A stretch of 64,000 nucleotides of DNA from Alitibacter langaaensis DSM 22999 (GTDB lineage Bacteria; Pseudomonadota; Gammaproteobacteria; Enterobacterales; Pasteurellaceae). The position numbers and the translations under genes were made by a program. Where the stretch lies: positions 62,001 to 126,000 of the forward strand of contig NZ_QENU01000003.1 in the NCBI RefSeq assembly GCF_003096995.1, written 5' to 3'. The notes under the pieces were generated by a model. The model ran no database searches, was not told the origin of the DNA, and worked only from the letters and a program-made list of their open reading frames with translations. Positions 19,295 through 29,574 of the stretch are shown one piece after another. Numbering within the stretch: position 1 is the first letter of the stretch; each line of letters starts with the position of its first letter.

Positions 19295-20064
19295 TGGGTC
19301 GCATGCTACGTAGTTTCTTTATGTTGGTTGTGTACGCCTATTTGTACATTCCAATTATTATTTTAGTGAGCAATTCTTTTAACGCAGACCGCTATGGCTT
19401 AAGCTGGAAAGGATTTAGCTGGAACTGGTATGAGCGTTTATTTAACAACGATACCTTAATCCAAGCTGCCGTCCATTCTGCTGTTATTGCCTTTGTTGGC
19501 GCAACACTTGCCACCATCATTGGCGGTTTAACGGCTATTGCGCTTTATCGCTATAAATTCCGTGGTAAACAAGCCGTGAGCGGTATGTTATTTGTGGTCA
19601 TGATGTCGCCTGATATCGTTATGGCAGTATCTTTACTCGCCTTATTTATGATTGTGGGCATCTCATTAGGCTTTTGGTCATTATTATTGGCGCACATTAC
19701 TTTCTGTTTACCGTATGTGGTCGTCAGCGTGTTCTCTCGTCTAAAAGGCTTTGATGTGCGTATGCTTGAAGCAGCACGCGACTTAGGGGCAAGCGAGATC
19801 ACCATTTTACGCAAAATCATTCTGCCACTCGCCTTGCCAGCGATTGTGTCAGGTTGGTTACTCAGCTTCACCCTCTCGCTCGATGATGTTGTGGTATCGT
19901 CTTTTGTGAGCGGGGCAAGTTATGAAATTTTACCATTGAAAATTTACTCATTGGTAAAAACTGGGGTAACGCCTGAAGTGAATGCCCTTGCCACAATTAT
20001 GATCGTGTTATCACTATTATTAGTGCTAATCGGACAATTAATTGGACGCAAAGGCAAAGCCTAA
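19294..20064 (+). CDS. potC: spermidine/putrescine permease PotC
   Basis: 256 residues, six membrane segments and the EAA loop LEAARDLGASEITILRKIILP. It pairs with PotB to form the membrane channel of the polyamine importer. A terminator-like hairpin follows before potD, which could lower or uncouple expression of the binding protein. Confidence 0.95.
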   Translation: MGRMLRSFFMLVVYAYLYIPIIILVSNSFNADRYGLSWKGFSWNWYERLFNNDTLIQAAVHSAVIAFVGATLATIIGGLTAIALYRYKFRGKQAVSGMLFVVMMSPDIVMAVSLLALFMIVGISLGFWSLLLAHITFCLPYVVVSVFSRLKGFDVRMLEAARDLGASEITILRKIILPLALPAIVSGWLLSFTLSLDDVVVSSFVSGASYEILPLKIYSLVKTGVTPEVNALATIMIVLSLLLVLIGQLIGRKGKA

Positions 20065-20104
20065 AAAACTCTGGCTAGACAGACCGCACTTTGTACCTTA
20101 AAAT

Positions 20105-20152
20105 AACGCCCGACCCAAAGCTAGTCACTAGCCCAAAGTCAGGCGTTTTTTT
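20105..20152 (+). terminator. imperfect terminator between potC and potD
   Basis: A long imperfect stem (ACGCC.GAC...GCTAGT against ACTAGC...GTC.GGCGT) ends in a TTTTTTT tract. It would stop part of the potABC transcript before potD. Confidence 0.6.
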
Positions 20153-20211
20153 ATGTCTTCCCATTAGGAAGATGGATAGTGGTAACACTCTTATTATTGG
20201 AGAAAATCTAA

Positions 20212-21306
20212 ATGAAAAAATTAGCAGGTCTTTTCGCAGCTAGCTTAGTCGCTGTTGCGGTTACAGGTTGTAATGACAAAGAAAGCAAACCTGAAGCAGC
20301 AAACAATGCAGCAGCGCCGGCCTCTGACAAAGTCGTGAATCTTTACACTTGGACTGAATATGTGCCAGATGGTTTACTTGATGAATTTACTAAAGAAACG
20401 GGCATCAAAGTAAACGTATCTAGCCTTGAATCCAACGAAACCATGTATGCGAAAGTGAAATTACAAGGTGCTGGTGATGACGGTTATGATGTTATCGCAC
20501 CATCAAATTACTTCGTGTCAAAAATGGCTCGTGAAGGAATGTTAAAAGAATTAGATCACAGCAAATTACCTGTGATTGCAGAACTTGACCCAGATTGGTT
20601 AGACAAACCTTACGATAAAGGCAACAAATACAGCTTACCGCAATTATTAGGTGCGCCAGGTATTGCTTACAACGTAAACACTTATAAAGGCTCAGATTTC
20701 ACCTCTTGGGGCGATTTATGGAAACCTGAATATGCGGGCAAAGTGCAATTATTAGATGACGCTCGCGAAGTGTTCAACATTGCTCTACTTAAATTAGGTT
20801 TAGATCCAAACACCACTAAACCAGAAGAAATCAAAGCGGCTTATGAAGAATTATTGAAATTACGCCCAAATGTGCTTTCATTCAATTCAGATAACCCAGC
20901 AAACTCATTTATTTCTGGCGAAGTAGAATTAGGTCAATTATGGAACGGCTCTGTTCGCATCGCGAAAAAAGAAGCACCAGGCACCATTGATATGGTATTC
21001 CCGAAAGAAGGTCCTGTATTATGGGTTGATACCTTAGCCATTCCAGCTAACGCAAAACACCCTGATGCGGCGCACAAATTGATCAACTACTTATTAAGTG
21101 AAAAAGTGGCTGAAAAATTAACATTAGAAATTGGCTACCCAACTTCTAACCTAAAAGCGAAAGCAAAATTGCCTGCTGAAATCACTCACGATCCAGCAAT
21201 CTACCCAACTGCAGAAGTATTACAAAAATCATACTGGCAGGATGATGTTGGTGAAGCGGTTGAGATTTATGAAAAATACTATCAAGAGCTAAAAGCAGCA
21301 AAATAA
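20212..21306 (+). CDS. potD: spermidine/putrescine-binding protein PotD
   Basis: 364 residues. The signal sequence ends in a lipobox-like VTGC (Cys20), so the protein is likely a lipoprotein held at the inner membrane. The mature protein starts after an Ala/Asn-rich linker and shows the PotD pattern LYTWTEYVPDGLL, SNYFVSKMAREGM and GQLWNGS. It delivers polyamines to PotBC. The start follows a good GGAG site, and a strong terminator follows the stop. Confidence 0.95.
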   Translation: MKKLAGLFAASLVAVAVTGCNDKESKPEAANNAAAPASDKVVNLYTWTEYVPDGLLDEFTKETGIKVNVSSLESNETMYAKVKLQGAGDDGYDVIAPSNYFVSKMAREGMLKELDHSKLPVIAELDPDWLDKPYDKGNKYSLPQLLGAPGIAYNVNTYKGSDFTSWGDLWKPEYAGKVQLLDDAREVFNIALLKLGLDPNTTKPEEIKAAYEELLKLRPNVLSFNSDNPANSFISGEVELGQLWNGSVRIAKKEAPGTIDMVFPKEGPVLWVDTLAIPANAKHPDAAHKLINYLLSEKVAEKLTLEIGYPTSNLKAKAKLPAEITHDPAIYPTAEVLQKSYWQDDVGEAVEIYEKYYQELKAAK

Positions 21307-21323
21307 TCACTGCGAAAACAAAT

Positions 21324-21358
21324 AAGGGCGAACCAATATGTTCGCCCTTTTGCTTTTT
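21324..21358 (+). terminator. terminator of potD
   Basis: Perfect 10-bp stem AAGGGCGAAC/GTTCGCCCTT with loop CAATAT followed by TTGCTTTTT. Confidence 0.85.
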
Positions 21359-21452
21359 AGATTTAAACTAACGCCTAAAAAAGCAGAAACTAACCGATAT
21401 TCACTAAATCAACTCAAAGTGCGGTCAAATTTCGCATAGTTTTATGTTTTAT

Positions 21453-23591
21453 TTAGGCTCGTTTCAAAATCCAGCAATTATGAATTTGCTTATTGCGCTC
21501 GAAATCTAGTGGTAATGTTTTAGCGGAAATTTCCACCGCACTTAGTCCTAATTCAGCCAGCCCTTCAAAATCCATTTTAAAGCCACGTTTGTTATTTGAG
21601 AACACAATCGTGCCATTATCGCGTAAAATGCGTTTTAAATTTTTCATCAATTTAATATGATAACGTTGCACATCCCAGCTGTCTTCCATACGTTTCGAAT
21701 TGGAAAATGTTGGAGGATCCACAAAAATTAAATCGAATTGACGATCACAACGCTCTAGCCATTGTAAACAATCGGCTTGGATTAATTTATGTTGTTTGCC
21801 GTCCAGCTCATTCAAAATTAAATTCTGCTCTGCCCAGTTCAAATATGTGTTCGACATATCCACCGTTGTGGTCGATTTTGCGCCGCCCAAGGCTGCGTGA
21901 ACCGTTGCCGATCCCGTGTATGCAAACAGATTTAAGAAATCCTTGTCTTGCGCCATTTCGCCTAGCATTTTGCGGGTTAAACGATGATCCAAAAACAAGC
22001 CAGTATCCAAATAATCCGTTAAATTCACCCACAATTTCGCGCCATATTCGCTGACATAAAAATACTCGCCTTTGTTAGCTAATTTTTCATATTGATTTGT
22101 CCCTTTTTGTTTTTGGCGCACTTTTAAAATCAATTTATTGGTTTCCACGCCAGTCGCAGAAAGGGTTGCGGTTACCGCATCTAATAAACGCTGACGCGCC
22201 TTATTTTCATCAATATTTTTAGGCGCGGCATATTCTTGCACCACAATATGATCCGCATAACGATCCACCGCCAAATTATATTCCGGCAAATCGGCATCAT
22301 ATAAACGATAGGCATCGATGCCTTGCTGTGTTGCCCATTTTTCAATTTTTTTAATATTTTTTTGTAGGCGATTGGCAAAATCTACGGCAACCTGACCTTG
22401 GGCAGAATTTGTGAGATTTTCCACCGCACTTTTTGCTTCTAAAGTGCGGTCAGAGATTTGATAATTTTTTTGAACACAATCCAAAGGCCCATTTTTCGCT
22501 TTAAATTGACGATGAGAACGCATACGCAAACAATCTAACAGCCCATCTTCAGAGCTAAAAATAGACGCATTCCAGCCTGCAAATTGTTGTTTTAAACGTT
22601 GCCCGAATACGGAATACAGCGCAATCAAAGCAGGCGCGGTTCCCAAACGTTCACCGTAAGGCGGATTACAAATCACCGTGCCTTTTTCTGCATCCACTGG
22701 ATTTTTTAACGCGGCAATATCGCCTTGCTTAAATTTGATCAGCTGCGCCACACCTGCATTTTGCGCATTTTTTTGTGCTTTTTGTAATACACGATGATCC
22801 AAATCAAAGCCATAAAAATGCGGTTGCGGGTTCTTGTTAAACTCGGTTTCAGCCAAGGCAACGGCTTCTGCTTTCACTTTATCAAAAGCGGCTTGATTAT
22901 GCCCTTTCCAAAAATCAAATCCCCAGTGCATACGGTGTAACTGCGGCGCAATTTTAGCTTCAATTTGGGCGGCTTCGATCAGTAAGGTTCCTGAACCACA
23001 CATTGGATCAACTAATGGCGTCCCCACTTTCCAGCCAGAGCGCAGCACAATGGCGGCGGCTAAGGTTTCGCGCAAAGGCGCAGCGCCAGTATCTTCACGA
23101 TAACCACGAAAATGCAAGGCATCGCCGCTCAGATCTAAGGAAACAATCAGAGTTTCGCGGTTTAAATAGGCATGAATACGCACATCGGGATTTTCTTTAT
23201 CTACGCTCGGGCGCGTTTTGCCATTGCGTTCAAAATAATCCACAATGCCATCTTTCACACGCATAGCGCCGAATTGACTGTGGCGAATTTCACGGTTCGT
23301 GCCGTTAAAATCCACAAAGAAATGCACACGTTCATCAAATAATACCAGCCAATTATAGGCGACAATCGCGCCATATAAATCCAGATCACTATAAACTTTA
23401 GTCTCGATCAATGGCAACAGCACTCGAGATGCCAAGCGCGACCATAATAATACGCGATATTGGGTTTCATCATCCGCCATAAAATGCACGCCGCCTTGCG
23501 CGACTCGGCATTCAGTTGCTCCCAATTCGGTTAATTCAACTTTTAATAATTCTTCAAAACCACGCGCAGTCGTGGCAAAAAGTGCTTTCAT
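21453..23591 (-). CDS. rlmL: bifunctional 23S rRNA methyltransferase RlmKL (G2445-N2 / G2069-N7)
   Basis: 712 residues with a THUMP RNA-binding region near the N-terminus, a first Rossmann methyltransferase ([14 protein letters not shown] and catalytic NPPYGER) and a second one at the C-terminus ([14 protein letters not shown] and [13 protein letters not shown]). This two-enzyme fusion is the gamma-proteobacterial RlmKL (YcbY), which modifies two guanines of the peptidyl transferase region. The gene is internally rich in uptake signals. Confidence 0.95.
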   Translation of the reverse strand: MKALFATTARGFEELLKVELTELGATECRVAQGGVHFMADDETQYRVLLWSRLASRVLLPLIETKVYSDLDLYGAIVAYNWLVLFDERVHFFVDFNGTNREIRHSQFGAMRVKDGIVDYFERNGKTRPSVDKENPDVRIHAYLNRETLIVSLDLSGDALHFRGYREDTGAAPLRETLAAAIVLRSGWKVGTPLVDPMCGSGTLLIEAAQIEAKIAPQLHRMHWGFDFWKGHNQAAFDKVKAEAVALAETEFNKNPQPHFYGFDLDHRVLQKAQKNAQNAGVAQLIKFKQGDIAALKNPVDAEKGTVICNPPYGERLGTAPALIALYSVFGQRLKQQFAGWNASIFSSEDGLLDCLRMRSHRQFKAKNGPLDCVQKNYQISDRTLEAKSAVENLTNSAQGQVAVDFANRLQKNIKKIEKWATQQGIDAYRLYDADLPEYNLAVDRYADHIVVQEYAAPKNIDENKARQRLLDAVTATLSATGVETNKLILKVRQKQKGTNQYEKLANKGEYFYVSEYGAKLWVNLTDYLDTGLFLDHRLTRKMLGEMAQDKDFLNLFAYTGSATVHAALGGAKSTTTVDMSNTYLNWAEQNLILNELDGKQHKLIQADCLQWLERCDRQFDLIFVDPPTFSNSKRMEDSWDVQRYHIKLMKNLKRILRDNGTIVFSNNKRGFKMDFEGLAELGLSAVEISAKTLPLDFERNKQIHNCWILKRA

Positions 23592-23745
23592 TTAGATTCT
23601 CTCAGTAGAAAAATTTGCTGAATTATAGCAAACATGCGATAAAATGACCGCACTTTACTGGCGTATTGCGTAAAAATTTACTTGCATATTTGTTAAAATG
23701 CATATAAATTCAAAATAAGTGAATAAATATTTAAATGAGGGCGTT

Positions 23746-25068
23746 ATGCGTAGCACTGAATTAGTCCAATGGTTTAGACAATCTACACCTTATGTCAATA
23801 TGCACCGCGGCAAGACTTTCGTGATTATGTTAGACGGAGACACCATTGCGAGCGAGAATTTTATCAATATAATCAGTGATATACGACTTCTTCACAGCCT
23901 TGGTATTAAATTAATCATTGTCTTTGGCGCGCGTTATCAAATTAACGAACTCCTTATCCAACACCAAATTTCCCCTGTTTATCACAAAAATATCCGCGTG
24001 ACGGATTTACGCACGCTTGAGCTGGTGAAACAAGCCGCGGGTAAACTCAATTACGACATCACTTCTCGCCTATCAATGCGCCTGCCGCATTCGTCTCTGC
24101 TCAATGTGGTGAGCAGTAATTTTATTCTTGCGCAGCCCATTGGCGTGGATGATGGGGTGGATTATCTGCTAAGCGGCAAATTACGCCGCATTGAAGTGGA
24201 AAATATCAAACAGCAGCTAGAGAAAGATGCCATTGTTTTAATTGGCCCTGTCGCCCCTTCGGTGACTGGGGAAAGTTTTAATTTGCCCTTTGAAGAAATC
24301 GCCACGCAAGTCGCCATTAAACTGAAAGCAGAAAAATTGATTGGTTTTAGTTCAACGCAAGGGATTTTAGATGAGCAAGGCATTTCCATTCCCGATCTCT
24401 TGCCGCAAGATGCCGCACAGCATTTACAAAAGCTCATCGAACAAGATCAATATCATAGCTCGCAAGCCCGTTTTTTACAGGCGGCGATTGATGTCTGCCG
24501 TGCAGGCGTGCATCGTTCTCATCTTTTGAGTTATGAAGAAGATGGCTCATTGTTGCAAGAATTATTCACCCGTGACGGTGTGGGCACGCAGCTTTCTATG
24601 GAAAATTCAGAGGATATTCGCATTGCAACCGCGCGGGATATTCCAAGCTTGCTCGAATTGATTCATCCATTAGAGCAACAAGGCATTTTGGTCAAACGTT
24701 CGCGCGAACAGTTGGAAATGGAAATCAACCGTTACACCATTATCGACCGAGATGGCGTCATCATTGCTTGTGCGGCATTAAATGTGTATGAACAAGAAAA
24801 AATGGCGGAAATGGCTTGTGTCGCTGTTCATCCTGATTATCGCAGCTCATCCCGTGGCGATGTATTGTTAGAAGAAATTCAAAAACGCGCCAAAAATCTT
24901 GGCATTGAGAAACTGTTTGTTCTCACCACCCGCACGGTGCATTGGTTCCAAGAGCGTGGTTTCCGTATGGCAAATGTGGAAGATCTGCCAAAAGAAAAAC
25001 GTGAACATTATAATTATCAGCGCCGCTCAAAAATTTTGATTAAGCCGTTAAGCGAAGAAAATAGTTAA
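23746..25068 (+). CDS. argA: amino-acid N-acetyltransferase (N-acetylglutamate synthase)
   Basis: 440 residues from the ATG at 23746, which has a GAGGGCG site; an upstream in-frame GTG gives nine extra residues and is rejected. The N-terminal amino-acid kinase-like domain ([19 protein letters not shown]) binds arginine as feedback inhibitor. The C-terminal GNAT domain ([28 protein letters not shown]) transfers the acetyl group. It makes the first step of arginine synthesis. Confidence 0.95.
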   Translation: MRSTELVQWFRQSTPYVNMHRGKTFVIMLDGDTIASENFINIISDIRLLHSLGIKLIIVFGARYQINELLIQHQISPVYHKNIRVTDLRTLELVKQAAGKLNYDITSRLSMRLPHSSLLNVVSSNFILAQPIGVDDGVDYLLSGKLRRIEVENIKQQLEKDAIVLIGPVAPSVTGESFNLPFEEIATQVAIKLKAEKLIGFSSTQGILDEQGISIPDLLPQDAAQHLQKLIEQDQYHSSQARFLQAAIDVCRAGVHRSHLLSYEEDGSLLQELFTRDGVGTQLSMENSEDIRIATARDIPSLLELIHPLEQQGILVKRSREQLEMEINRYTIIDRDGVIIACAALNVYEQEKMAEMACVAVHPDYRSSSRGDVLLEEIQKRAKNLGIEKLFVLTTRTVHWFQERGFRMANVEDLPKEKREHYNYQRRSKILIKPLSEENS

Positions 25069-25113
25069 ATTTTTGACCGCACTTTTATAAGCGAGTATAA
25101 GCTAGACAATGCC

Positions 25114-26061
25114 CTAGCTTATTTTTCGCCTTAAGGACACTTCGCCGCCATTGAAACTGAGCCATTGTTCGCCATTATTCACCGCTAATCGCAAATAGCC
25201 ACGCTCATCAATGCCTTGCTCAATGCCTGAAATCGTCTCTTTTTCGGTGATGATATTCACTTCTTCCCCCCAAAAGGCGTCACGTTCAAGCCATTTTTGC
25301 CGAAATTCGGCGCTGATACCTTGCTGCTCAAACTCATTTAGCGCGCTAAATATTTCTTCAAGCAACGTGCAAATCAGCAAAGTGCGGTCAATTTTCGGCA
25401 AAATTTCATTCAAATTTGCCCAAGGCTGATCAATTTGATTCTCTTCTTTAGGCATCGCCACATTCATTCCCACACCAATAACCAGATTGATTTTGCCCTC
25501 TTCTGTGTTGGCAATTTCGATCAGAATCCCCGCCAGCTTTCGCCCGTCAAGCAACACATCGTTCGGCCATTTCAACATAACGCCCTTCGCCCCTAATTTA
25601 CGCAGACCCTCATAAATCGCCATACCAACCACTAAACTGAGCCCGTCAAGGGGCTTGTGCGCGTCCACCTGCCAAATCAGACTGAACATAGCAAGGCTGG
25701 CAAAAGGCGATTGCCATTGGCGCCCACGCCGCCCACGCCCTGCGGTTTGGTGTTCTGTAATACAAATATCGCCTTTGTTAAGCCGCCCTATATTGGCGAG
25801 TAACAGCTGATTTGTGGAATGAATAATCGGACGATAAATAACTTTATTCTGAGCAAAAACTTGCTGAATTTTGACCGCACTTAGCAATGCCGTCTGTGGC
25901 ATAATTTTGACATTGCCATAGCTAGTATCAATTTGCACCCCTTGCGCTTGCAGCTGTTGAATTTCGGCGAATAACTGTTCATCATTCAGCGTTAAAAGTG
26001 CGGTCAATTTTTCAAAAGAATGTGGCTGACAATCAGCCAAAAGTTCTAAGAGTGAAAGCAT
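25114..26061 (-). CDS. birA: biotin-protein ligase / biotin operon repressor BirA
   Basis: 315 residues from the ATG at 26061, which has AAGGA five to six bases upstream; a longer reading of 54 more codons lacks family similarity. The N-terminus (MLSLLELLADCQPHSFEKLT) is a winged-helix DNA-binding region. The ligase core shows the biotinyl-AMP loop GRGRRGRQW and LKWPNDVLLDGRKLAGIL. It biotinylates acetyl-CoA carboxylase carrier protein and may repress biotin genes. Divergent from guaB. Confidence 0.95.
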   Translation of the reverse strand: MLSLLELLADCQPHSFEKLTALLTLNDEQLFAEIQQLQAQGVQIDTSYGNVKIMPQTALLSAVKIQQVFAQNKVIYRPIIHSTNQLLLANIGRLNKGDICITEHQTAGRGRRGRQWQSPFASLAMFSLIWQVDAHKPLDGLSLVVGMAIYEGLRKLGAKGVMLKWPNDVLLDGRKLAGILIEIANTEEGKINLVIGVGMNVAMPKEENQIDQPWANLNEILPKIDRTLLICTLLEEIFSALNEFEQQGISAEFRQKWLERDAFWGEEVNIITEKETISGIEQGIDERGYLRLAVNNGEQWLSFNGGEVSLRRKIS

Positions 26062-26127
26062 AACAATCCTTAAGGGAAACGATTGGCTTATTTTTACCAC
26101 AAACAGCAAAAAAGATGAAATTTTCCG

Positions 26128-26156
26128 TTCACAACGGGGGGCAAAATCTGTATAAT
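26128..26156 (+). promoter_or_regulatory. predicted guaB promoter
   Basis: TTCACA, a 17-base spacer, and a consensus TATAAT lie about 50 bases before the guaB start. A perfect -10 box with correct spacing makes this a likely sigma-70 promoter. Confidence 0.7.
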
Positions 26157-26206
26157 CCATCCGCAATATTTTTAACATCAACTTCATTTCAAGAGAGAAT
26201 ATTGCA

Positions 26207-27673
26207 ATGGCATTACGCATCAAACAAGAAGCTTTAACCTTCGACGACGTTTTACTCGTTCCCGCTCATTCAACTGTGTTACCCAATACAGCTGATCTTT
26301 CCACCCAACTCACCAAAGATATTCGCCTAAACATTCCTATGCTTTCTGCGGCGATGGATACCGTTACCGAAACCAAGCTTGCGATTTCCCTTGCTCAAGA
26401 AGGCGGCATTGGCTTTATCCATAAAAATATGACCATTGAACGCCAAGCTGATCGTGTGCGTAAAGTGAAAAAATTTGAAAGTGGGATCGTTTCTGAGCCA
26501 GTCACTGTTTCGCCTGATTTAACCTTAGCGGAACTCGCAGATCTTGTGAAGAAAAATGGCTTTGCGGGCTACCCTGTGGTGGATGCAGAAAATAATTTAG
26601 TGGGGATCATCACGGGTCGTGATACTCGTTTTGTGAAAGATTTAAGCAAAAAAGTGTCGCAAGTGATGACACCAAAAGAGCGTTTAGTCACCCTGAAAGA
26701 AGGGGCGACGCGTGATGAAATTTTAGCCTTAATGCACAATCACCGTGTGGAAAAAGTGTTATTAATTGATGATAACTTCAAGCTAAAAGGGATGATCACC
26801 GTAAAAGATTTCCAAAAAGCGGAACAAAAACCGAATGCTTGTAAAGATGAATTTGGACGTTTGCGTGTTGGTGCGGCTGTTGGGGCTGGTGCAGGCAATG
26901 AAGAACGCATTGATGCCTTAGTCAAAGCGGGCGTGGACGTGCTATTAATCGACTCTTCACACGGGCATTCCGAAGGGGTGTTACAACGTGTTCGTGAAAC
27001 CCGTGCTAAATACCCTAATTTACCGATTATCGCAGGGAATGTTGCCACCGCAGAAGGGGCAATCGCACTCGCTGATGCGGGAGCAAGTGCGGTGAAAATT
27101 GGTATTGGCCCAGGCTCAATTTGTACCACTCGCATTGTAACAGGCGTTGGTGTGCCACAAATTACCGCCATTGCCGATGCGGCAGAAGCCTTAAAAGACC
27201 GTGGAATTCCTGTTATTGCAGACGGCGGTATTCGCTACTCTGGCGATATTGCCAAAGCTATCGCAGCAGGTGCAAGCTGTGTAATGGTTGGCTCAATGTT
27301 TGCGGGAACCGAAGAAGCCCCAGGCGAAATTGAACTCTACCAAGGGCGTGCATTTAAATCTTACCGCGGTATGGGATCGTTAGGTGCAATGAGCAAAGGT
27401 TCTTCCGACCGCTATTTCCAATCAGATAACGCTGCGGACAAATTAGTGCCAGAAGGCATCGAAGGACGTATTCCTTACAAAGGTTTCTTAAAAGAAATCA
27501 TCCACCAACAAATGGGGGGCTTGCGTTCTTGTATGGGCTTAATGGGTTCTGCCACCATCGAAGATCTCCGCACTAAAGCACAATTTGTACGCATCAGCGG
27601 TGCGGGCATCAAAGAATCGCACGTTCACGATGTCACCATTACCAAAGAAGCCCCTAACTATCGTATGGGTTAA
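26207..27673 (+). CDS. guaB: IMP dehydrogenase
   Basis: 488 residues, standard length. Two CBS domains (about residues 95-205, with [10 protein letters not shown]) are inserted in the barrel. The catalytic cysteine loop is [18 protein letters not shown], and the flap contains YKGFLKEI. It oxidises IMP to XMP, the first committed step to GMP. guaA follows 139 bases downstream, and a hairpin lies between them. Confidence 0.97.
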   Translation: MALRIKQEALTFDDVLLVPAHSTVLPNTADLSTQLTKDIRLNIPMLSAAMDTVTETKLAISLAQEGGIGFIHKNMTIERQADRVRKVKKFESGIVSEPVTVSPDLTLAELADLVKKNGFAGYPVVDAENNLVGIITGRDTRFVKDLSKKVSQVMTPKERLVTLKEGATRDEILALMHNHRVEKVLLIDDNFKLKGMITVKDFQKAEQKPNACKDEFGRLRVGAAVGAGAGNEERIDALVKAGVDVLLIDSSHGHSEGVLQRVRETRAKYPNLPIIAGNVATAEGAIALADAGASAVKIGIGPGSICTTRIVTGVGVPQITAIADAAEALKDRGIPVIADGGIRYSGDIAKAIAAGASCVMVGSMFAGTEEAPGEIELYQGRAFKSYRGMGSLGAMSKGSSDRYFQSDNAADKLVPEGIEGRIPYKGFLKEIIHQQMGGLRSCMGLMGSATIEDLRTKAQFVRISGAGIKESHVHDVTITKEAPNYRMG

Positions 27674-27678
27674 TGTTC

Positions 27679-27725
27679 ACAAGCGGTGAGATTTTGCAAA
27701 TTTTTTGTAAAATTTGACCGCTTGC
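27679..27725. repeat. inverted pair of Actinobacillus-type uptake signals
   Basis: ACAAGCGGT and, 29 bases on in opposite orientation, ACCGCTTGC, with AT-rich arms (ATTTTGCAAA...TTTGTAAAAT) that extend the fold. This is the second Pasteurellaceae uptake signal type (core ACAAGCGGT), not the AAGTGCGGT type used in the rest of the window. It lies just after guaB and can work as its terminator. Confidence 0.65.
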
Positions 27726-27812
27726 AGATAAAGATAAATGCAACCTTAAAGCGATAACTGAATACAACTTGTCGCTAATGAAGTTTAGCCATACAACATC
27801 AAGAGAGAATCA

Positions 27813-29372
27813 ATGAACAACATTCACAATCATAAAATTTTAATTTTGGACTTCGGTTCACAATATACGCAATTAATCGCACGCCGTGTGCGTGAAATTG
27901 GGGTTTACTGCGAGCTTTGGGCGTGGGATGTGACCGAAGAACAAATCCATGAATTTGCCCCAACGGGGATTATTCTTTCTGGCGGCCCTGAAAGCACCAC
28001 GGAAGAAAATAGCCCTCGTGCGTCTGAATATGTCTTCAACGCTGGCGTGCCAGTGTTAGGTATTTGCTACGGAATGCAAACAATGGCGATGCAATTAGGC
28101 GGTTTAACAGAAACCTCTGATCATCGCGAATTTGGCTATGCTTCCGTTTCTTTACAAAATTCGACCGCACTTTTCGCAGGCTTAGAGAATGGCGAACGCA
28201 AGTTAGATGTTTGGATGAGCCACGGTGATAAAGTAACAAAATTACCACCGCACTTTCAAATTACTGGGGTTACGCCAACTTGCCCAATTGCGGCGATGTC
28301 TGATGAAAATCGCCATTTCTACGGCGTGCAATTCCACCCAGAAGTGACGCACACTCAAAAAGGCTTAGCACTATTAACCAACTTCGTTGTGAATATTTGT
28401 GGCTGCGAATGTCAATGGACGGCAGAAAATATTATCGAAGATTCCGTGGCTCGCATTAAAGCACAAGTGGGCGATGATGAAGTTATTTTAGGCTTATCAG
28501 GCGGCGTGGATTCTTCCGTAACCGCTTTGCTGCTGCATCGTGCCATTGGTAAAAACTTGCACTGTGTTTTCGTTGATAACGGCTTGCTTCGCCTAAACGA
28601 AGGCGATCAAGTGATGGAAATGTTTGGCGATAAATTCGGCTTAAACATCATTCGTGTCAATGCCGAAGATCGCTTTTTAGATGCGTTAAAAGGCATTGAT
28701 GAGCCTGAAGCCAAACGCAAAATGATCGGTAAAGTTTTCGTGGATGTTTTCGATGATGAATCCAAAAAACTCACCTCTGTAAAATGGTTGGCACAAGGCA
28801 CAATCTACCCTGATGTGATCGAATCCGCAGCAAGCAAAACGGGCAAAGCTCACGTGATCAAATCGCACCATAATGTAGGCGGCTTGCCCGATTATATGAA
28901 GTTGGGATTAGTGGAGCCATTGCGTGAATTATTCAAAGATGAAGTCCGCAAAATCGGCTTAGCTCTTGGACTGCCCGCTGAAATGCTAAACCGCCACCCT
29001 TTCCCAGGCCCGGGATTAGGCGTGCGAGTATTAGGGGAAATCAAAAAAGAATACTGCGATTTACTACGCAAAGCCGATGCCATTTTCATTGAAGAGCTTT
29101 ACAACTCTGGTTGGTATGAAAAAGTAAGCCAAGCCTTTACCGTCTTCCTCCCTGTAAAATCCGTTGGCGTAATGGGCGATGGGCGAAAATACGACTGGGT
29201 GGTCTCACTCCGTGCAGTCGAAACTATTGATTTTATGACCGCACATTGGGCCCACTTGCCTTACGACTTGCTCGGCAAAATCTCCAACCGAATCATCAAC
29301 GAAGTCAATGGCATCTCCCGTGTTGTTTACGATGTTTCAGGAAAACCCCCAGCAACCATTGAGTGGGAATAA
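27813..29372 (+). CDS. guaA: GMP synthase (glutamine-hydrolysing)
   Basis: 519 residues. The class I glutamine amidotransferase domain shows [16 protein letters not shown], nucleophile Cys in GICYGMQ and His in VQFHPEVTH. The ATP-pyrophosphatase loop is LSGGVDSSV, and the C-terminal dimer domain ends PATIEWE. It converts XMP to GMP. Its 3' end borders the prophage, and the reading frame is complete, so insertion keeps the gene intact. Confidence 0.97.
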   Translation: MNNIHNHKILILDFGSQYTQLIARRVREIGVYCELWAWDVTEEQIHEFAPTGIILSGGPESTTEENSPRASEYVFNAGVPVLGICYGMQTMAMQLGGLTETSDHREFGYASVSLQNSTALFAGLENGERKLDVWMSHGDKVTKLPPHFQITGVTPTCPIAAMSDENRHFYGVQFHPEVTHTQKGLALLTNFVVNICGCECQWTAENIIEDSVARIKAQVGDDEVILGLSGGVDSSVTALLLHRAIGKNLHCVFVDNGLLRLNEGDQVMEMFGDKFGLNIIRVNAEDRFLDALKGIDEPEAKRKMIGKVFVDVFDDESKKLTSVKWLAQGTIYPDVIESAASKTGKAHVIKSHHNVGGLPDYMKLGLVEPLRELFKDEVRKIGLALGLPAEMLNRHPFPGPGLGVRVLGEIKKEYCDLLRKADAIFIEELYNSGWYEKVSQAFTVFLPVKSVGVMGDGRKYDWVVSLRAVETIDFMTAHWAHLPYDLLGKISNRIINEVNGISRVVYDVSGKPPATIEWE

Positions 29373-29470
29373 AAACCCCGCATTTCATTGCTATTCAATT
29401 CATTTCAAAAATAACCCAAAGCCCTGTTATTACAGGGCTTTTCTATTTCACTGCATTTCATGCTATTCCA
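29340..29470. other. probable left attachment region of the prophage
   Basis: The prophage integrase begins 200 bases after the guaA stop. The 3' end of guaA is a known insertion hotspot for islands with P4-type integrases, so the core site is probably within the last guaA codons or just after. A near-repeat GCATTTCATTGCTATTC (29380) and GCATTTCATGCTATTCC (29453) lies here and could mark core or arm sites. The right copy is outside the window. Confidence 0.5.
29418..29445 (+). terminator. terminator downstream of guaA
   Basis: Stem AAAGCCCTG/CAGGGCTTT, loop TTATTA, followed by TCTATTT. Confidence 0.8.
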
Positions 29471-29498
29471 TATTAGTTTATTTTTCTAGCGTATTTTT

Positions 29499-29547
29499 TG
29501 ACGGTATAGTATTGCTAACACCGACAAAAAGATCGAAAATACCGTCA
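29499..29547. repeat. inverted repeat upstream of the integrase
   Basis: TGACGGTAT and ATACCGTCA (9 bp each) face each other across 31 bases, and a related AAACGGTAAAAATGACG lies closer to the start. They may be integrase arm sites or an operator for integrase expression. Confidence 0.5.
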
Positions 29548-29574
29548 TCCATTAAACGGTAAAAATGACGAAAA

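Noticed and set aside
23719-23745. GTG start of argA 27 bases upstream
   Set aside because: No ribosome site and extra residues not typical of ArgA; the ATG at 23746 has GAGGGCG.
26060-26100. PurR-like operator before guaB
   Set aside because: Only a partial match (AAACGATTGG) to the purine repressor consensus; too weak to report as a feature.
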